A stretch of DNA of 64,000 bases from Lentisphaeria bacterium (GCA_017450705.1 JAFSTC010000048.1:1-64000), one strand, 5' to 3'. Shown: positions 41,829 to 49,637, counted from the stretch's first letter. A program made the numbers and translations. The notes: a model not told the origin generated them from the letters alone.

Positions 41829-42125
41829 TCAATTCCCCAGCCGTTCCACCTTTTCGCCGTGCATGTAGTCGGAGAAGACTTCGCCGACCACCTTGTCGTC
41901 TTTTTCCGCCTGCCGGAACTGTTCGAGCCCCTCGCTCAACTGCTCCTGCGGATAGCCGGACATGGCGTAGGAGACCAGGGCGAACTGCCTGGCCACCGAC
42001 CGGGAGAAGGCGATGACCATCATCACGGAGGCCGCCGCCAGCATGACGCACAGCAGCACGTACTCCATGGTGACCGCGCCGTCGCACTCTTTCCAGAGGT
42101 CCCGCATCCGTCCGAAAAACGCCAT
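41829..42125 (-). CDS. Flp-type pilin-like protein (second module)
   Basis: Encodes 98 residues from the ATG at 42125. The leader ends in KECDG and is followed by AVTMEYVLLCVMLAAASVMM: Gly at -1 and Glu at +5, then the helix. The tail (about residues 45-98) is longer than in classic Flp and rich in Gln, Glu and Lys. It should be processed by the local prepilin peptidase. It heads the second copy of the pilin plus two secreted-protein module. Confidence 0.78.
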   Translation of the reverse strand: MAFFGRMRDLWKECDGAVTMEYVLLCVMLAAASVMMVIAFSRSVARQFALVSYAMSGYPQEQLSEGLEQFRQAEKDDKVVGEVFSDYMHGEKVERLGN

Positions 42126-42148
42126 TTTGCCTGTCCCGCTTCTTCTTC

Positions 42149-42733
42149 TCAACGCCTGAACTGTCTCCGCCAGCCCCATGCGGCGCTCCCGCCGATATCC
42201 ATCATCAGCGCGCCGAATTTTTCCACGCTCTGACCGGCTTGGATGGCTTTCTGCTTCTCGCTGCCGGACATCCGCGTTATGGCATCGTAGGTGTGCTTGC
42301 CCAGTTCGTAGAGGATCGTGGTGCAGTCGGCCTCGTTGGTGAGACGCCAGCCGAGCAGTTTTTCCGAAGCGCCGCCGAAGAGCTCGGCGGTCTCGACGTA
42401 CTCCGTCGGCAGATATCTCCGCAGCCGCATGGCGAACTCCTTGGCGAACTTCGCCCGGTTGGACTGCAGTCCCAGCTGGATCAGATCCCAGCAGATGGAG
42501 GCCGCAAGTTCGGAGTTGGAGATGATGCCCGTCACTTTTTTGAAGGCGGCCACGCCTTTCGGACTGAGTTTTTTGAGATTGTCCTCGAGGGCCTCTTCTC
42601 CGGCTTTTTTGACGTTCTGCCGCACGACTTTTTTCAGAAACTCGGCGGCTTCCTCCTTGGTCATTTCGGCCCGGAGCGCTCCCGGCAGGATCAGCGCGGC
42701 GCAGAGGAGGGAAAAAACGATTCTTTTTTTCAT
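42149..42733 (-). CDS. Secreted helical protein of the pilin module (copy 2)
   Basis: Encodes 194 residues, with a signal peptide MKKRIVFSLLCAALILPGAL and cut near RAE. The rest is almost wholly helical, with Lys/Glu-rich stretches and two mature Cys (ASICWDL, EADCTTI) that could form a disulfide. Its gene order equals that of 22027-22761, though sequence similarity is weak and it lacks the glycine-rich hydrophobic part. No known family. Probable periplasmic or surface part of the pilus module. Confidence 0.6.
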   Translation of the reverse strand: MKKRIVFSLLCAALILPGALRAEMTKEEAAEFLKKVVRQNVKKAGEEALEDNLKKLSPKGVAAFKKVTGIISNSELAASICWDLIQLGLQSNRAKFAKEFAMRLRRYLPTEYVETAELFGGASEKLLGWRLTNEADCTTILYELGKHTYDAITRMSGSEKQKAIQAGQSVEKFGALMMDIGGSAAWGWRRQFRR

Positions 42734-42758
42734 CACTGACAGACTCCCTGTATGAAGA

Positions 42759-43727
42759 TCACTTGACATCGCAGACGAATTTTTCGCTCAGAGGCAGGCA
42801 GATGAAGAGGGGCTTGCCCTGAGCACGGAACTTGACCAGCACCAGCGTTTCCGGCAGCACCCGGGAAGCGAACCCGAGGAGCGTCTCCTGCTTCTTGTCT
42901 TTGAAATAGAGCACCGGCAGCATGCCCTGTTTCACCCGGGCGGGCAGCGCCGCATAGACCTTCGCGGGATAGGCGTCGTCGGCGGGAAAGGAGAAAAAGT
43001 CCTTCAGCGCTTTTTCCTCGCCCTTCCACAGCAGAAGAGCGGCCTCGCCGGCTTTCAGGGTGTCCGCTTGGGCCTCGTCCTTGACGAAGCGGCGCAGCAG
43101 CGCCAGTCTGAGGAAGGCGTTGGCGCAGACCTGTTCCGGGTCATCGGCCGCGGAGAGAGAGGCCAGCGAGAAGTTTTTTTCGGAGTCGGGGAACATCTTG
43201 TGGAATCTGGCCGCCACGGCGGAAACATTCTTTTGGAGAACGGCGTCAAGATCTTCCCGCGTGGGGGCGACGGCCTGAGGATATTCGCCCTTTTTCGGCG
43301 TCTCGCCCCGGAACCGGCTGCCCGTCATGAAGACGAAATCCTCGATCCGGGGGACGCGGTCGACATTGTCCGTCTGAAAGAGAAAGAGATTATCCTGCAG
43401 GGGGTTGTAAAAAGCGTAGATGCCGCTCTGGGCCGTCTGCGGCCCTTTGAGCAGCAGGGCGTGCGCGAAGAAATCCTCGAGGATGGGCCCTGAGCCGTCC
43501 GCTTTCGTCAGCGGCCCGAAGGTGTCGTTCCAGCGGCTGAAGGCGCCGGCGGTCATCCAGTCCTTGAGGGCCTTGCCCGGCATGGCGGCCGCGACCAGAC
43601 GGGCGGCGGCGACCCGTTCCGTGGGGGTCATGACCCGCTTTTCGGCTTTTCCCTCCGGGGCGCCGTGAACGGCGACGGCTCCCAGAAACAGTGCGGGAAC
43701 GAGCGCCCGCAAGATTTGTTTTTTCAT
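42759..43727 (-). CDS. Secreted protein with FxTGxxFRGE motif (copy 2)
   Basis: Encodes 322 residues. AAGGA precedes the ATG at 43727. Signal peptide: MKKQILRALVPALFLGAVAV, cut near VHG. The central region GIYAFYNPLQDNLFLF, then FVFMTGSRFRGE, aligns with the protein at 22758-23735, and both have a following helical Ala/Leu-rich half. The two are paralogues in parallel modules. The family is not one I recognise. Its repeated link with pilin-like genes suggests a dedicated function in pilus biogenesis or adhesion. Confidence 0.65.
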   Translation of the reverse strand: MKKQILRALVPALFLGAVAVHGAPEGKAEKRVMTPTERVAAARLVAAAMPGKALKDWMTAGAFSRWNDTFGPLTKADGSGPILEDFFAHALLLKGPQTAQSGIYAFYNPLQDNLFLFQTDNVDRVPRIEDFVFMTGSRFRGETPKKGEYPQAVAPTREDLDAVLQKNVSAVAARFHKMFPDSEKNFSLASLSAADDPEQVCANAFLRLALLRRFVKDEAQADTLKAGEAALLLWKGEEKALKDFFSFPADDAYPAKVYAALPARVKQGMLPVLYFKDKKQETLLGFASRVLPETLVLVKFRAQGKPLFICLPLSEKFVCDVK

Positions 43728-43755
43728 TTTTCCGATCCTTTTTTCATACGGTATA

Positions 43756-45216
43756 TCAATGGTGCAAGTGACGCCTTGCACTGTTCAGTTCGAGATTCGA
43801 GTACCCGGAGAAGTGGTTTCTTCCCGCGAACTGCCGGGTGGCGCCCAGTTTTCCGGCCAGGGAGCTCAGCAGATCTCCCCGGGCGGCGTCGTTTTCCCGG
43901 AGCGGCAGGAACATGGCGTCCCAGTCGGTGATGCGGAGATTTTCCCGGTCGGGGATGGCGTTCCTGTTGCGGTATTCCCCTTTGTTCCAGTCCGTCTGGT
44001 GATAACCGGCGCGGGCGCCCGAGACGGCCCACATGGTCTGCCCCCCGCCGCCCACGTTGAAGGCGGAGAAGATCCCGGCCTGTTCCCCGCCGCCGAAGAT
44101 GAAGGCGAAGGGATTGTTGAGGGGGCGGGAGACGCCCACCACCAGCGCGCCGTCCGGCTGGAAGAAATTCGGTTTCAGGATCTTGGGTTTTGCTGCGACG
44201 CCGGTGAAAAAAGCGTCCTGTGCCATGGCGCCCGTGACGGGAGCGGCCGGCAGCACGTGGATCCCGGCGAAAACGCAGCCGTGCTTGGAGTGCCACCAGA
44301 TCTGATTGTAGGTGTACCACATGGCGCTCAGGGAGTTCCCCGACTGTTCGTAATCGCGCTGGAACCCTTCTCCCCCTTTCAGCTGGAGCCACACGTCCGC
44401 GCCCCGGCCCAGGATGCTCTGGGCGGTGCCCGTGAATTCGCCGAAGCCGAAGAAGCGCTGTTCGTCCCGGCTCAGCGTCTCGAAATAGGTCCGGGCTTCC
44501 TGCAGATCATGGATGTGCCAGCGGATATCCCGTCTGTTCTTCACGCTTTTGTCGTTGTCCGTCAGGGAGACATCGGCCCTGACGGCGAACTCGACGGCGT
44601 TTTCGATGCGTTTTTTCAGGCCGGAGATCAGGTTTTCCTCGGCCTTGTTCATGGAGACGATGCAGTCCCTGAGCGAAGACAGGATCCCCGCCGGATTGCG
44701 CGCCCCGCCCGCGGTGCGGCCCGCTTCCAGCACGGGGATGAAAACATCCTGCGACCCGTTGAGGCGGATCAGCTGATGGACGACCTCTCCTCCGCCGCCG
44801 CCCGGGGAGACGCCCACGCGCCAGTTGGCGCCCTCGCTCCGGGGATGGCAGGCGCAGACGTTCTGATAAGCCTGCGTGGCGGCCCGGGAGTTGTTCCACT
44901 GTTCGAGAACTTTGTTCAGCCACATTTCCACGATATGGTCCATCTGGCGCCGGGTCATCATCACGTAGTTCCACGCCATGGCCCGGTTGATGACGGCGAT
45001 GCGGCTGATCGTGTCGGCCTGGACCAGGGCGGCCGAGTACGCGGCGGCGTCGGCGGCGTTCTGCAGTTCGATCCGCTGGCGGACCGTTTCGCCGCAGGCG
45101 TAGACGGCGAAGCCGAAAAGGAAGACGATGAGCGCCGCCGTCACCGTGAAGGCGAAGGCAACGCCGCTGTCGTCGCGGGCCAGTCCGCACAACCGCTGTT
45201 TCAAAATGGCCGTCAT
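43756..45216 (-). CDS. TadG-like pilus-associated protein
   Basis: Encodes 486 residues. A cytoplasmic start (RLCGLARDDSG) is followed by one membrane helix VAFAFTVTAALIVFLFGFAVY and then ALVQADTISRIAVINRAMAWNYV, the usual start of TadG/TadE-like proteins. The Glu at +5 is missing, so it may not be cut as a prepilin. The large outer part is Trp/Gly/Asn-rich without a von Willebrand motif I can see. It overlaps the upstream TadE-like gene by 4 bases. Expected role: envelope part of the Tad apparatus. Confidence 0.72.
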   Translation of the reverse strand: MTAILKQRLCGLARDDSGVAFAFTVTAALIVFLFGFAVYACGETVRQRIELQNAADAAAYSAALVQADTISRIAVINRAMAWNYVMMTRRQMDHIVEMWLNKVLEQWNNSRAATQAYQNVCACHPRSEGANWRVGVSPGGGGGEVVHQLIRLNGSQDVFIPVLEAGRTAGGARNPAGILSSLRDCIVSMNKAEENLISGLKKRIENAVEFAVRADVSLTDNDKSVKNRRDIRWHIHDLQEARTYFETLSRDEQRFFGFGEFTGTAQSILGRGADVWLQLKGGEGFQRDYEQSGNSLSAMWYTYNQIWWHSKHGCVFAGIHVLPAAPVTGAMAQDAFFTGVAAKPKILKPNFFQPDGALVVGVSRPLNNPFAFIFGGGEQAGIFSAFNVGGGGQTMWAVSGARAGYHQTDWNKGEYRNRNAIPDRENLRITDWDAMFLPLRENDAARGDLLSSLAGKLGATRQFAGRNHFSGYSNLELNSARRHLHH

Positions 45217-45746
45217 TCTTTCACCTTGTAGGGTTTCACCAGACTCATGCGTTCATGAAAAACCAGATGGGGACCGCTGAACTCGTCCCCGAATCGCCGC
45301 GTCGAGATGTGCGACCCCGTTTCCCCCTTTGTGAACGTCACGGGATCCAGGCGGCAGCCGATGATCTGCGAGGCGAAGGGGATGACCAGCGGGAAAGCGA
45401 ATTTCAGTTCGGCGTCGCATCTCCAGTTGTCTTCGGTGACCTTGAATTCGAGGAGCCTGTCCTTGACGTATTTCGCCTCGGGATCCGGCATGAGCACGCC
45501 CTCGCGGACCCCGTCGGGCGCGGCGGCCAGCCAGGCCAGGACCCGCAGGGCCGCCTTCCGGCCCTCCTCCTCGATCCGGCCCTCGGGCTGAGAAAGCGCC
45601 GCCCGGGCGGCGGCGTAAGCCGCGTAGGATGCGATCTGCCGGGCCGTGTGGATATGGGCGATCTGGAGCGCGCCGAAAGTCAATGCCAGCAGAAGGGGCA
45701 TTGCGATCACCGTTTCCATGAGCATGGATCCCGATTCGTTCGTCAT
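45213..45746 (-). CDS. TadE/TadF-like pseudopilin
   Basis: Encodes 177 residues. A very short leader MTNESG precedes SMLMETVIAMPLLLALTFG, with Gly at -1 and Glu at +5. The mature part begins with an Ala/Tyr-rich helix (SYAAYAAARAAL). The start overlaps the prepilin peptidase stop (ATGA), which ties its translation to its processing enzyme. It is a minor pseudopilin for Flp pilus assembly. Confidence 0.82.
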   Translation of the reverse strand: MTNESGSMLMETVIAMPLLLALTFGALQIAHIHTARQIASYAAYAAARAALSQPEGRIEEEGRKAALRVLAWLAAAPDGVREGVLMPDPEAKYVKDRLLEFKVTEDNWRCDAELKFAFPLVIPFASQIIGCRLDPVTFTKGETGSHISTRRFGDEFSGPHLVFHERMSLVKPYKVKE

Positions 45747-46291
45747 TTGAGATTTTCTCCGATCACGCGCAGCAGAAGGGTCGTCCAGACGCCGACGGCG
45801 ATGGCCACGCCGAAGGGGACGCGGCATTTTTCGTCGGATCCCGGCGGCAGGTTCTTCCGTCCTTCGGCCCGGTCGTAGCGCCAGTCGAAAGCGCATCTGA
45901 AAAAATGTTTCAGCCGGGCGGGGTCGGTCAGGCCCGCGATCTGCATGCCGATCCCGAGGAGCAGTCCGAAGACCGAGGTCAGGAGAAGCATGGGAAAGAC
46001 CGCCGGCCATCCCGTCAGCAGGCCCCCCGCGAAGAGGAACTTCAGATCTCCGGCGCCCGCGGCCCGCAGCAGGAAGGGGATCAGCAGGACCCCTCCCGCG
46101 ACGGCGCCGCCCAGAAGTCCGTTGAGGACCCGGGGCAGGCCGCCCGCGAGGAACAGAAAGACCAGAATGACCACGCTGCCCCCCAAAGTCAGATGATTGG
46201 GGAGCTTCCGGGTCTTCCAGTCGCTTCTGCCCAGCACGAAGAGCCACGGCGTCGCCGCTGCGATCGCGTAAACGGTGGACGTTATCTGCAT
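45743..46291 (-). CDS. cpaA: Prepilin peptidase (TadV/CpaA-like)
   Basis: Encodes 182 residues with about six membrane helices. The two catalytic Asp are visible: in GRSDWKTRKLPN and in GAGDLKFLFAGG (the GxGDxK motif of aspartic prepilin peptidases). It lacks the N-methylation domain of larger PilD enzymes, as is usual for TadV. It should cut the Flp, TadE and minor pilin precursors encoded around it. It follows the main pilin gene by 19 bases; the ribosome site is weak. Confidence 0.9.
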   Translation of the reverse strand: MQITSTVYAIAAATPWLFVLGRSDWKTRKLPNHLTLGGSVVILVFLFLAGGLPRVLNGLLGGAVAGGVLLIPFLLRAAGAGDLKFLFAGGLLTGWPAVFPMLLLTSVFGLLLGIGMQIAGLTDPARLKHFFRCAFDWRYDRAEGRKNLPPGSDEKCRVPFGVAIAVGVWTTLLLRVIGENLK

Positions 46292-46310
46292 CCGGGCGCG
46301 TGACGGGCTC

Positions 46311-46613
46311 TTACTTGTGCATGCTGTCGTGGAATTCGGAGGCCTTGGAGGCGTCCTGGGACTGCGTCTGCTGGGTCTGATCGAGAGACGTCTTGGCGCC
46401 GGAGTGGTCGCCGGTGGCTCCCTTGGCCGCCACGTCGAACATGCCCACGATGGTCTTGCCGAACATGGCAACGGCCACGACGCAGGCCGCCGCGATGAGG
46501 ACGGCGACGATGACGTACTCCATCATGACCGCGCCCTTCTCTTCACCGAAAAGTCTGCGGAGAGTTCTTCCTGCGAACGACTTGTGCCAGCGGTTGAACG
46601 ATCTGATCTTCAT
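46311..46613 (-). CDS. flp: Flp major pilin
   Basis: Encodes 100 residues. The start at 46613 has AAAGG before it and gives a basic leader of about 27 residues ending GEEKG, then AVMMEYVIVAVLIAAACVVAV with Glu at +5. The tail is Gln/Ser/Asp-rich. It is first in the locus, next to the prepilin peptidase and behind its own promoter, the usual place of the major shaft pilin. Its tail is similar to that of the leaderless protein at 21774-21992. Confidence 0.85.
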   Translation of the reverse strand: MKIRSFNRWHKSFAGRTLRRLFGEEKGAVMMEYVIVAVLIAAACVVAVAMFGKTIVGMFDVAAKGATGDHSGAKTSLDQTQQTQSQDASKASEFHDSMHK

Positions 46614-46744
46614 TTTGGACCTTTCCCGTATTTCAGGCCGGCGGCGCCGCAGACCGTCTGCGTACTCCTCCGGCCGTGTTGTTCCGCGGAGGAAAGTGTG
46701 CAACTTTCTGTATTTTCAGGGCGTTGCAAAAATCCTCCAAGGAC

Positions 46745-46774
46745 ATAATATGCCACCGATTTCCCAAAATGCAA
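46745..46774 (-). promoter_or_regulatory. Predicted promoter of the tad locus
   Basis: On the minus strand TTGCAT (46774-46769) and TATTAT (46750-46745), spaced 18 bases. It gives a GC-rich leader of about 125 bases before flp. Confidence 0.6.
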
Positions 46775-46979
46775 GGCCATCCGGGCCGGGATCGCGAAAA
46801 AAAACCGGGACCGCAAGGACCGCTTGAAAAGGATGTTGCGCAGGGATATTCTCGGGCGTGGAGTCCGGACGCCGTCTGTTCCGGGAAAAAGCGGGTCTCA
46901 CTTCTCCCGGTCGTCGTATATCCAGCCCGTGGAGAGGGCGGAGGGGGCGTCGAGCCTCCTCCCTTCGGGCTTCGGAGAC

Positions 46980-47305
46980 CGCTTCGGCTGCGCCTCCGCT
47001 CCGCCGGAGCCGCGCGGCGTTTCGCCGTTGCCGGGGGGGGCGCGGCATCGCCGTCCCGCAGGAAGACCTTCTTCTTCAGGAAGTACTTCAGGCATTCCGG
47101 AAGCTGGCTGTGGGCGGCGTCCGCGATCCGGAGATAGTCTTCCGGGGCGGAGAGGATCAGCCTCCACTCGCATCTTTCCTTTTCTGGGAGCGTCCCGACG
47201 AGTTCGCCGAAATAGCGGAGCTTTTCCGGGTCGTTCTTTTCCCATTCTGCGATCGGGCGCAGCATCCCGGCGAGGAACGCCCAGTCCTCGGCCTCCTGGG
47301 CCACA
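46980..47305 (-). pseudogene. Possible gene remnant (Trp/Glu-rich helical)
   Basis: A reading frame codes for EDWAFLAGMLRPIAEWEK, then ERCEWRLILSAPEDYL and a helical SQLPECLKYFLKKK end. This has normal protein composition, unlike the frames around it. Its 5' side is cut at a 20-base sequence identical to part of tRNA-His, beyond which only hairpin repeats occur. It has no start codon or ribosome site of its own. It reads like the 3' part of a broken gene. Real function unknown. Confidence 0.35.
47286..47305 (-). repeat. 20-bp exact copy of part of tRNA-His (candidate att core)
   Basis: Identical to 49383-49402, which covers the anticodon 3' side to the variable loop and first T-stem bases of tRNA-His. 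The identity stops on both sides. Same orientation, 2.1 kb apart. Confidence 0.6.
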
Positions 47306-47417
47306 CGGAGCGAAGCGACGTGCCGGAACGTAGCCGTGAGGCGGAGTGGAGGCAACCACCCCGCAAGCACAGGAGGCGCGCGATGGCGGGTGGCCCGCCA
47401 TCAGCGAAGCGCGGCCC

Positions 47418-47468
47418 GGCCTGTTTTTTTGTGCGAAAACAAAGTTTTCAGGCACAAAAAAAGAGGCC
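47418..47468. terminator. Long hairpin with T-rich and A-rich arms (possible bidirectional terminator)
   Basis: Arms 47418-47434 and 47452-47468 pair over 17 bases with one mismatch. An inner GAAAAC-AAA-GTTTTC stem (47435-47449) lies inside. Its TTTTTTT/AAAAAAA arms recall the opening stems of arrays A and B. Confidence 0.6.
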
Positions 47469-47627
47469 GCGCCAAAGCGCGCCTCCGTTGTTTCGTCACT
47501 GGGGTCGCAGAAAAAAAGCCAATTTTGCGTACATCGGGGCGAGGACTCGAATCCCCATCGATACAGAAAAAAATCAACCCGAAAAAACGCCTTTTTTATG
47601 CCCTCCTGCCTCAAAGTAGCGCCAAAA

Positions 47628-47727
47628 TTAACTTTCTCAACCCCCATGCAAAGTTAAGCCGTTTTTTGCCGTTTCCGAGGTCGTTCTGCTGAATTAACTT
47701 TATTCGCACCCCGCATAAAGTTAATTC
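47628..47727. promoter_or_regulatory. Two inverted repeats of TTAACTTT / AAAGTTAA
   Basis: First pair 47628-47635 and 47650-47657 (14-base gap). Second pair 47694-47701 and 47717-47724 (15-base gap), the latter extended to 13-bp perfect arms (47691-47703 with 47715-47727). Likely repressor or recombinase binding sites; the partner protein is unknown. Confidence 0.5.
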
Positions 47728-47827
47728 TTGCCCAAAAACATGAGGTCACCACGACACTGAGCCTGTCCCCATTGGCCGATGAAAAACCGCGGAAGCCGTC
47801 GGGATGACCACTTTTTTCTGAAAATCC

Positions 47828-47893
47828 TGAAATAAAGCGCTTGCATATTTCACGATGTCGCGTTATCTTGAAATAATGACAATCTGTATTTCA
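47828..47893 (+). promoter_or_regulatory. fic promoter with two TGAAATA-N11-TATTTCA operators
   Basis: Operator 1 is 47828-47852 and operator 2 is 47869-47893; both have 7-bp arms and an 11-base gap, with starts 41 bases apart (about four helical turns). A promoter TTGCAT (47841-47846), 17-base gap, TATCTT (47864-47869) lies across them. The layout fits a dimeric repressor, perhaps the winged-helix end of the Fic protein itself. Confidence 0.65.
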
Positions 47894-47909
47894 ACTTCGG
47901 AAGAGTGAT

Positions 47910-49055
47910 ATGAAGCGTGGTCTGCAAGGACACTATGAGACTGTCAGCACGGTAGGCGAGGAGGTAAAAGCCTTCATCCCCGACCCGTTGCCGCCGTTCC
48001 CGGCACTGGAGATAACCGGAGATCTGCAGAAAAAACTGGATGAGGCGGCTTTCCTTCTGGGAAAACTCGACGGCGTGGTCGATATGCTCCCCGATGTCGG
48101 GATATTCCTATATATGTTCATCCGGAAAGAGGCGGTGCTGTCTTCCCAAATCGAAGGCACCCAGTCGTCGCTCTCCGACTTGCTTCTGTTCGAGCTCAAG
48201 GAAAAACCGGGCGTCCCGGTGGATGATGTTCAGGAGGTCAGCAACTACGTCGCGGCGATGACCTACGGGCTGAAGCGGCTGGAAGAGGGCTTCCCGCTTT
48301 CACTGCGTCTACTCCGGGAAATCCATGCCGAATTGCTTGCCAAAGGCCGCGGGAGCAGCAAAAATCCGGGAGAATTCCGGCAAAGCCAGAACTGGATTGG
48401 CGGCACCCGTCCGGGAAATGCGTTTTTCGTGCCGCCCCCGCCGGAAGAGGCGGTCAGATGTATGGGCGACCTGGAAAAGTTCCTCCACGATGAAAATACT
48501 CCGCTTCTGGTGAAAGCGGCGTTGAGCCACGTCCAGTTCGAGACGATACACCCGTTCCTCGACGGCAACGGCAGAGTCGGGCGGCTGCTTATCACTCTGC
48601 TGCTCTGCAACGGCGGGGTGCTGAAACAACCGCTCTTGTACTTGAGTTACTATTTCAAGTCGCACCGCCAATACTACTATGATTTGCTGAACGGCGTCCG
48701 GGAAAGCGGCGATTGGGAGCGATGGCTGGACTTCTTCCTCGATGCCGTTATCGAAACGTCGCGGGAGAGCCACGAAATCATCCTGTCTCTGCACAATCAA
48801 ATCCAAAGCGACCGTGAAAAAATCGCCACCCTCGGCAGAGCTGCCCCCTCGGCTTTGGCAGTGCATCAGGCAATGCTTCGTCATCCGATATCTGACATTG
48901 CCAAGCTGAAAGAGTTGACAGGACTAACCAATGCCACCATCGGCAGTGCTCTCACTCGTCTGCTGGATTTCGGCCTCATCGAAGAAACCACCGGGAACAA
49001 ACGTAATCGCCTGTTCTCCTATGGTAAATACATGAATATATTGTATTTGCAATAA
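47910..49055 (+). CDS. fic: Fic-family protein with C-terminal winged helix (adenylyltransferase)
   Basis: Encodes 381 residues. The active-site motif HPFLDGNGRVGR (214-225) is complete. An upstream SSQIEG (78-83) is the inhibitory helix motif of class II Fic proteins, which block their own ATP site with Glu. The C-terminal 90 residues (LGRAAPSALAVHQAML to NRLFSYGKY) form a winged-helix-like domain able to bind DNA. Fic enzymes transfer AMP to target proteins. The two operators upstream suggest autoregulation. It sits alone between repeat-rich DNA and tRNA genes and may be a small mobile cargo. Confidence 0.9.
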   Translation: MKRGLQGHYETVSTVGEEVKAFIPDPLPPFPALEITGDLQKKLDEAAFLLGKLDGVVDMLPDVGIFLYMFIRKEAVLSSQIEGTQSSLSDLLLFELKEKPGVPVDDVQEVSNYVAAMTYGLKRLEEGFPLSLRLLREIHAELLAKGRGSSKNPGEFRQSQNWIGGTRPGNAFFVPPPPEEAVRCMGDLEKFLHDENTPLLVKAALSHVQFETIHPFLDGNGRVGRLLITLLLCNGGVLKQPLLYLSYYFKSHRQYYYDLLNGVRESGDWERWLDFFLDAVIETSRESHEIILSLHNQIQSDREKIATLGRAAPSALAVHQAMLRHPISDIAKLKELTGLTNATIGSALTRLLDFGLIEETTGNKRNRLFSYGKYMNILYLQ

Positions 49056-49358
49056 CGTTGCAATGTCATGTTTTTTTCTGCAAAGCGATGTAGAGAGCAG
49101 GAAATCGTTCCAAAAATCAACATTGGGGGGGAGGCATTCTCTGACTGTCCATTCTCTGGGGGAGGTCGCCTCTCGCGAACTAGCGGAGAATTTTGGCGGG
49201 CTTTTGTGAAAAATCAGGTCGGGACAGTCCCCCTTCTGGTTCTCTCCGGAGAATTTTAGGCGCCGGAAGGCGTTTTGCAACTGCCTTTGACACAGCGCTT
49301 TGTGACGGAAAACAAAAAAGTCCGGAATCAGAGGGCTGATCCGGACAGAGAATCGAGA
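49056..49358. other. Intergenic region between fic and tRNA-His
   Basis: No gene. Two copies of CGGAGAATTTT (49184-49194 and 49247-49257) lie 63 bases apart; the same CGGAGAAT core recurs beside the hairpin arrays. Confidence 0.5.
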
Positions 49359-49436
49359 TGGGGTGGTAGAAGGGACTCGAACCCTCGGCCTCCTGGGCCA
49401 CAACCAGGCGCTCTAACCAACTGAGCTACAACCACC
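49359..49436 (-). tRNA. tRNA-His (GTG)
   Basis: On the minus strand: an extra 5' G (-1) facing C73, D-arm AGCTCAGTTGGTTAGAGC, anticodon loop TTGTGGC with GTG, T-arm GAGGG-TTCGAGT-CCCTT (with a G-T pair) and encoded CCA. The acceptor has one T-T mismatch at pair 6-67. Confidence 0.9.
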
Positions 49437-49448
49437 ACAAAAAAGGAA

Positions 49449-49524
49449 TGGTAGCGGGTCACAGATTCGAACTGTGGACCTGCGGATTATGATTCCGACG
49501 CTCTAACCAGCTGAGCTAACCCGC
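49449..49524 (-). tRNA. tRNA-Met (CAT)
   Basis: 76 bases on the minus strand: acceptor GCGGGTT with AACCCGC-type pairing, D-arm AGCTCAGCTGGTTAGAGC, anticodon loop ATCATAA (CAT), T-arm CACAG-TTCGAAT-CTGTG and encoded CCA. It is elongator Met or, if lysidine-modified, Ile-2; the sequence alone does not settle this. Confidence 0.9.
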
Positions 49525-49534
49525 CGCCAAGCGT

Positions 49535-49564
49535 ATAATGTACCTCTTTTTTTCGATTTGTCAA
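49535..49564 (-). promoter_or_regulatory. Predicted tRNA operon promoter
   Basis: Minus strand TTGACA (49564-49559), 18-base gap and CATTAT (49540-49535), just upstream of tRNA-Met. tRNA-His probably follows in the same transcript. Confidence 0.65.
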
Positions 49565-49637
49565 CCGCAAAACGCAAAAAACGCGTCAAAAACCGCTTTG
49601 TTTCGCGGAAAAAGCGGCGGAAAGGGGACGGATCGTG

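Larger units (their letters stand above)
46614..47909. other. 1.3-kb interval without an intact gene
   Basis: Contains the tad promoter, a probable gene remnant, a 9-bp perfect hairpin (47382-47390 with 47394-47402), a 17-bp T-rich hairpin (47418-47468), a T-arm-like stretch (47536-47566), two TTAACTTT/AAAGTTAA inverted repeats and the fic operators. Several overlapping GC-rich frames cross it, but none has a good start and coding character together. Confidence 0.6.

Noticed and set aside
47536-47566. T-arm-like sequence (GGACTCGAATCC) considered as a tRNA
   Set aside because: The T-stem does not pair fully, and no acceptor, D-arm or anticodon arm is found at the right distance.
46858-47619. 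A 253-codon + strand frame upstream of fic
   Set aside because: It crosses the hairpin cluster and is Arg/Ser/Pro-rich without a start site or any domain.
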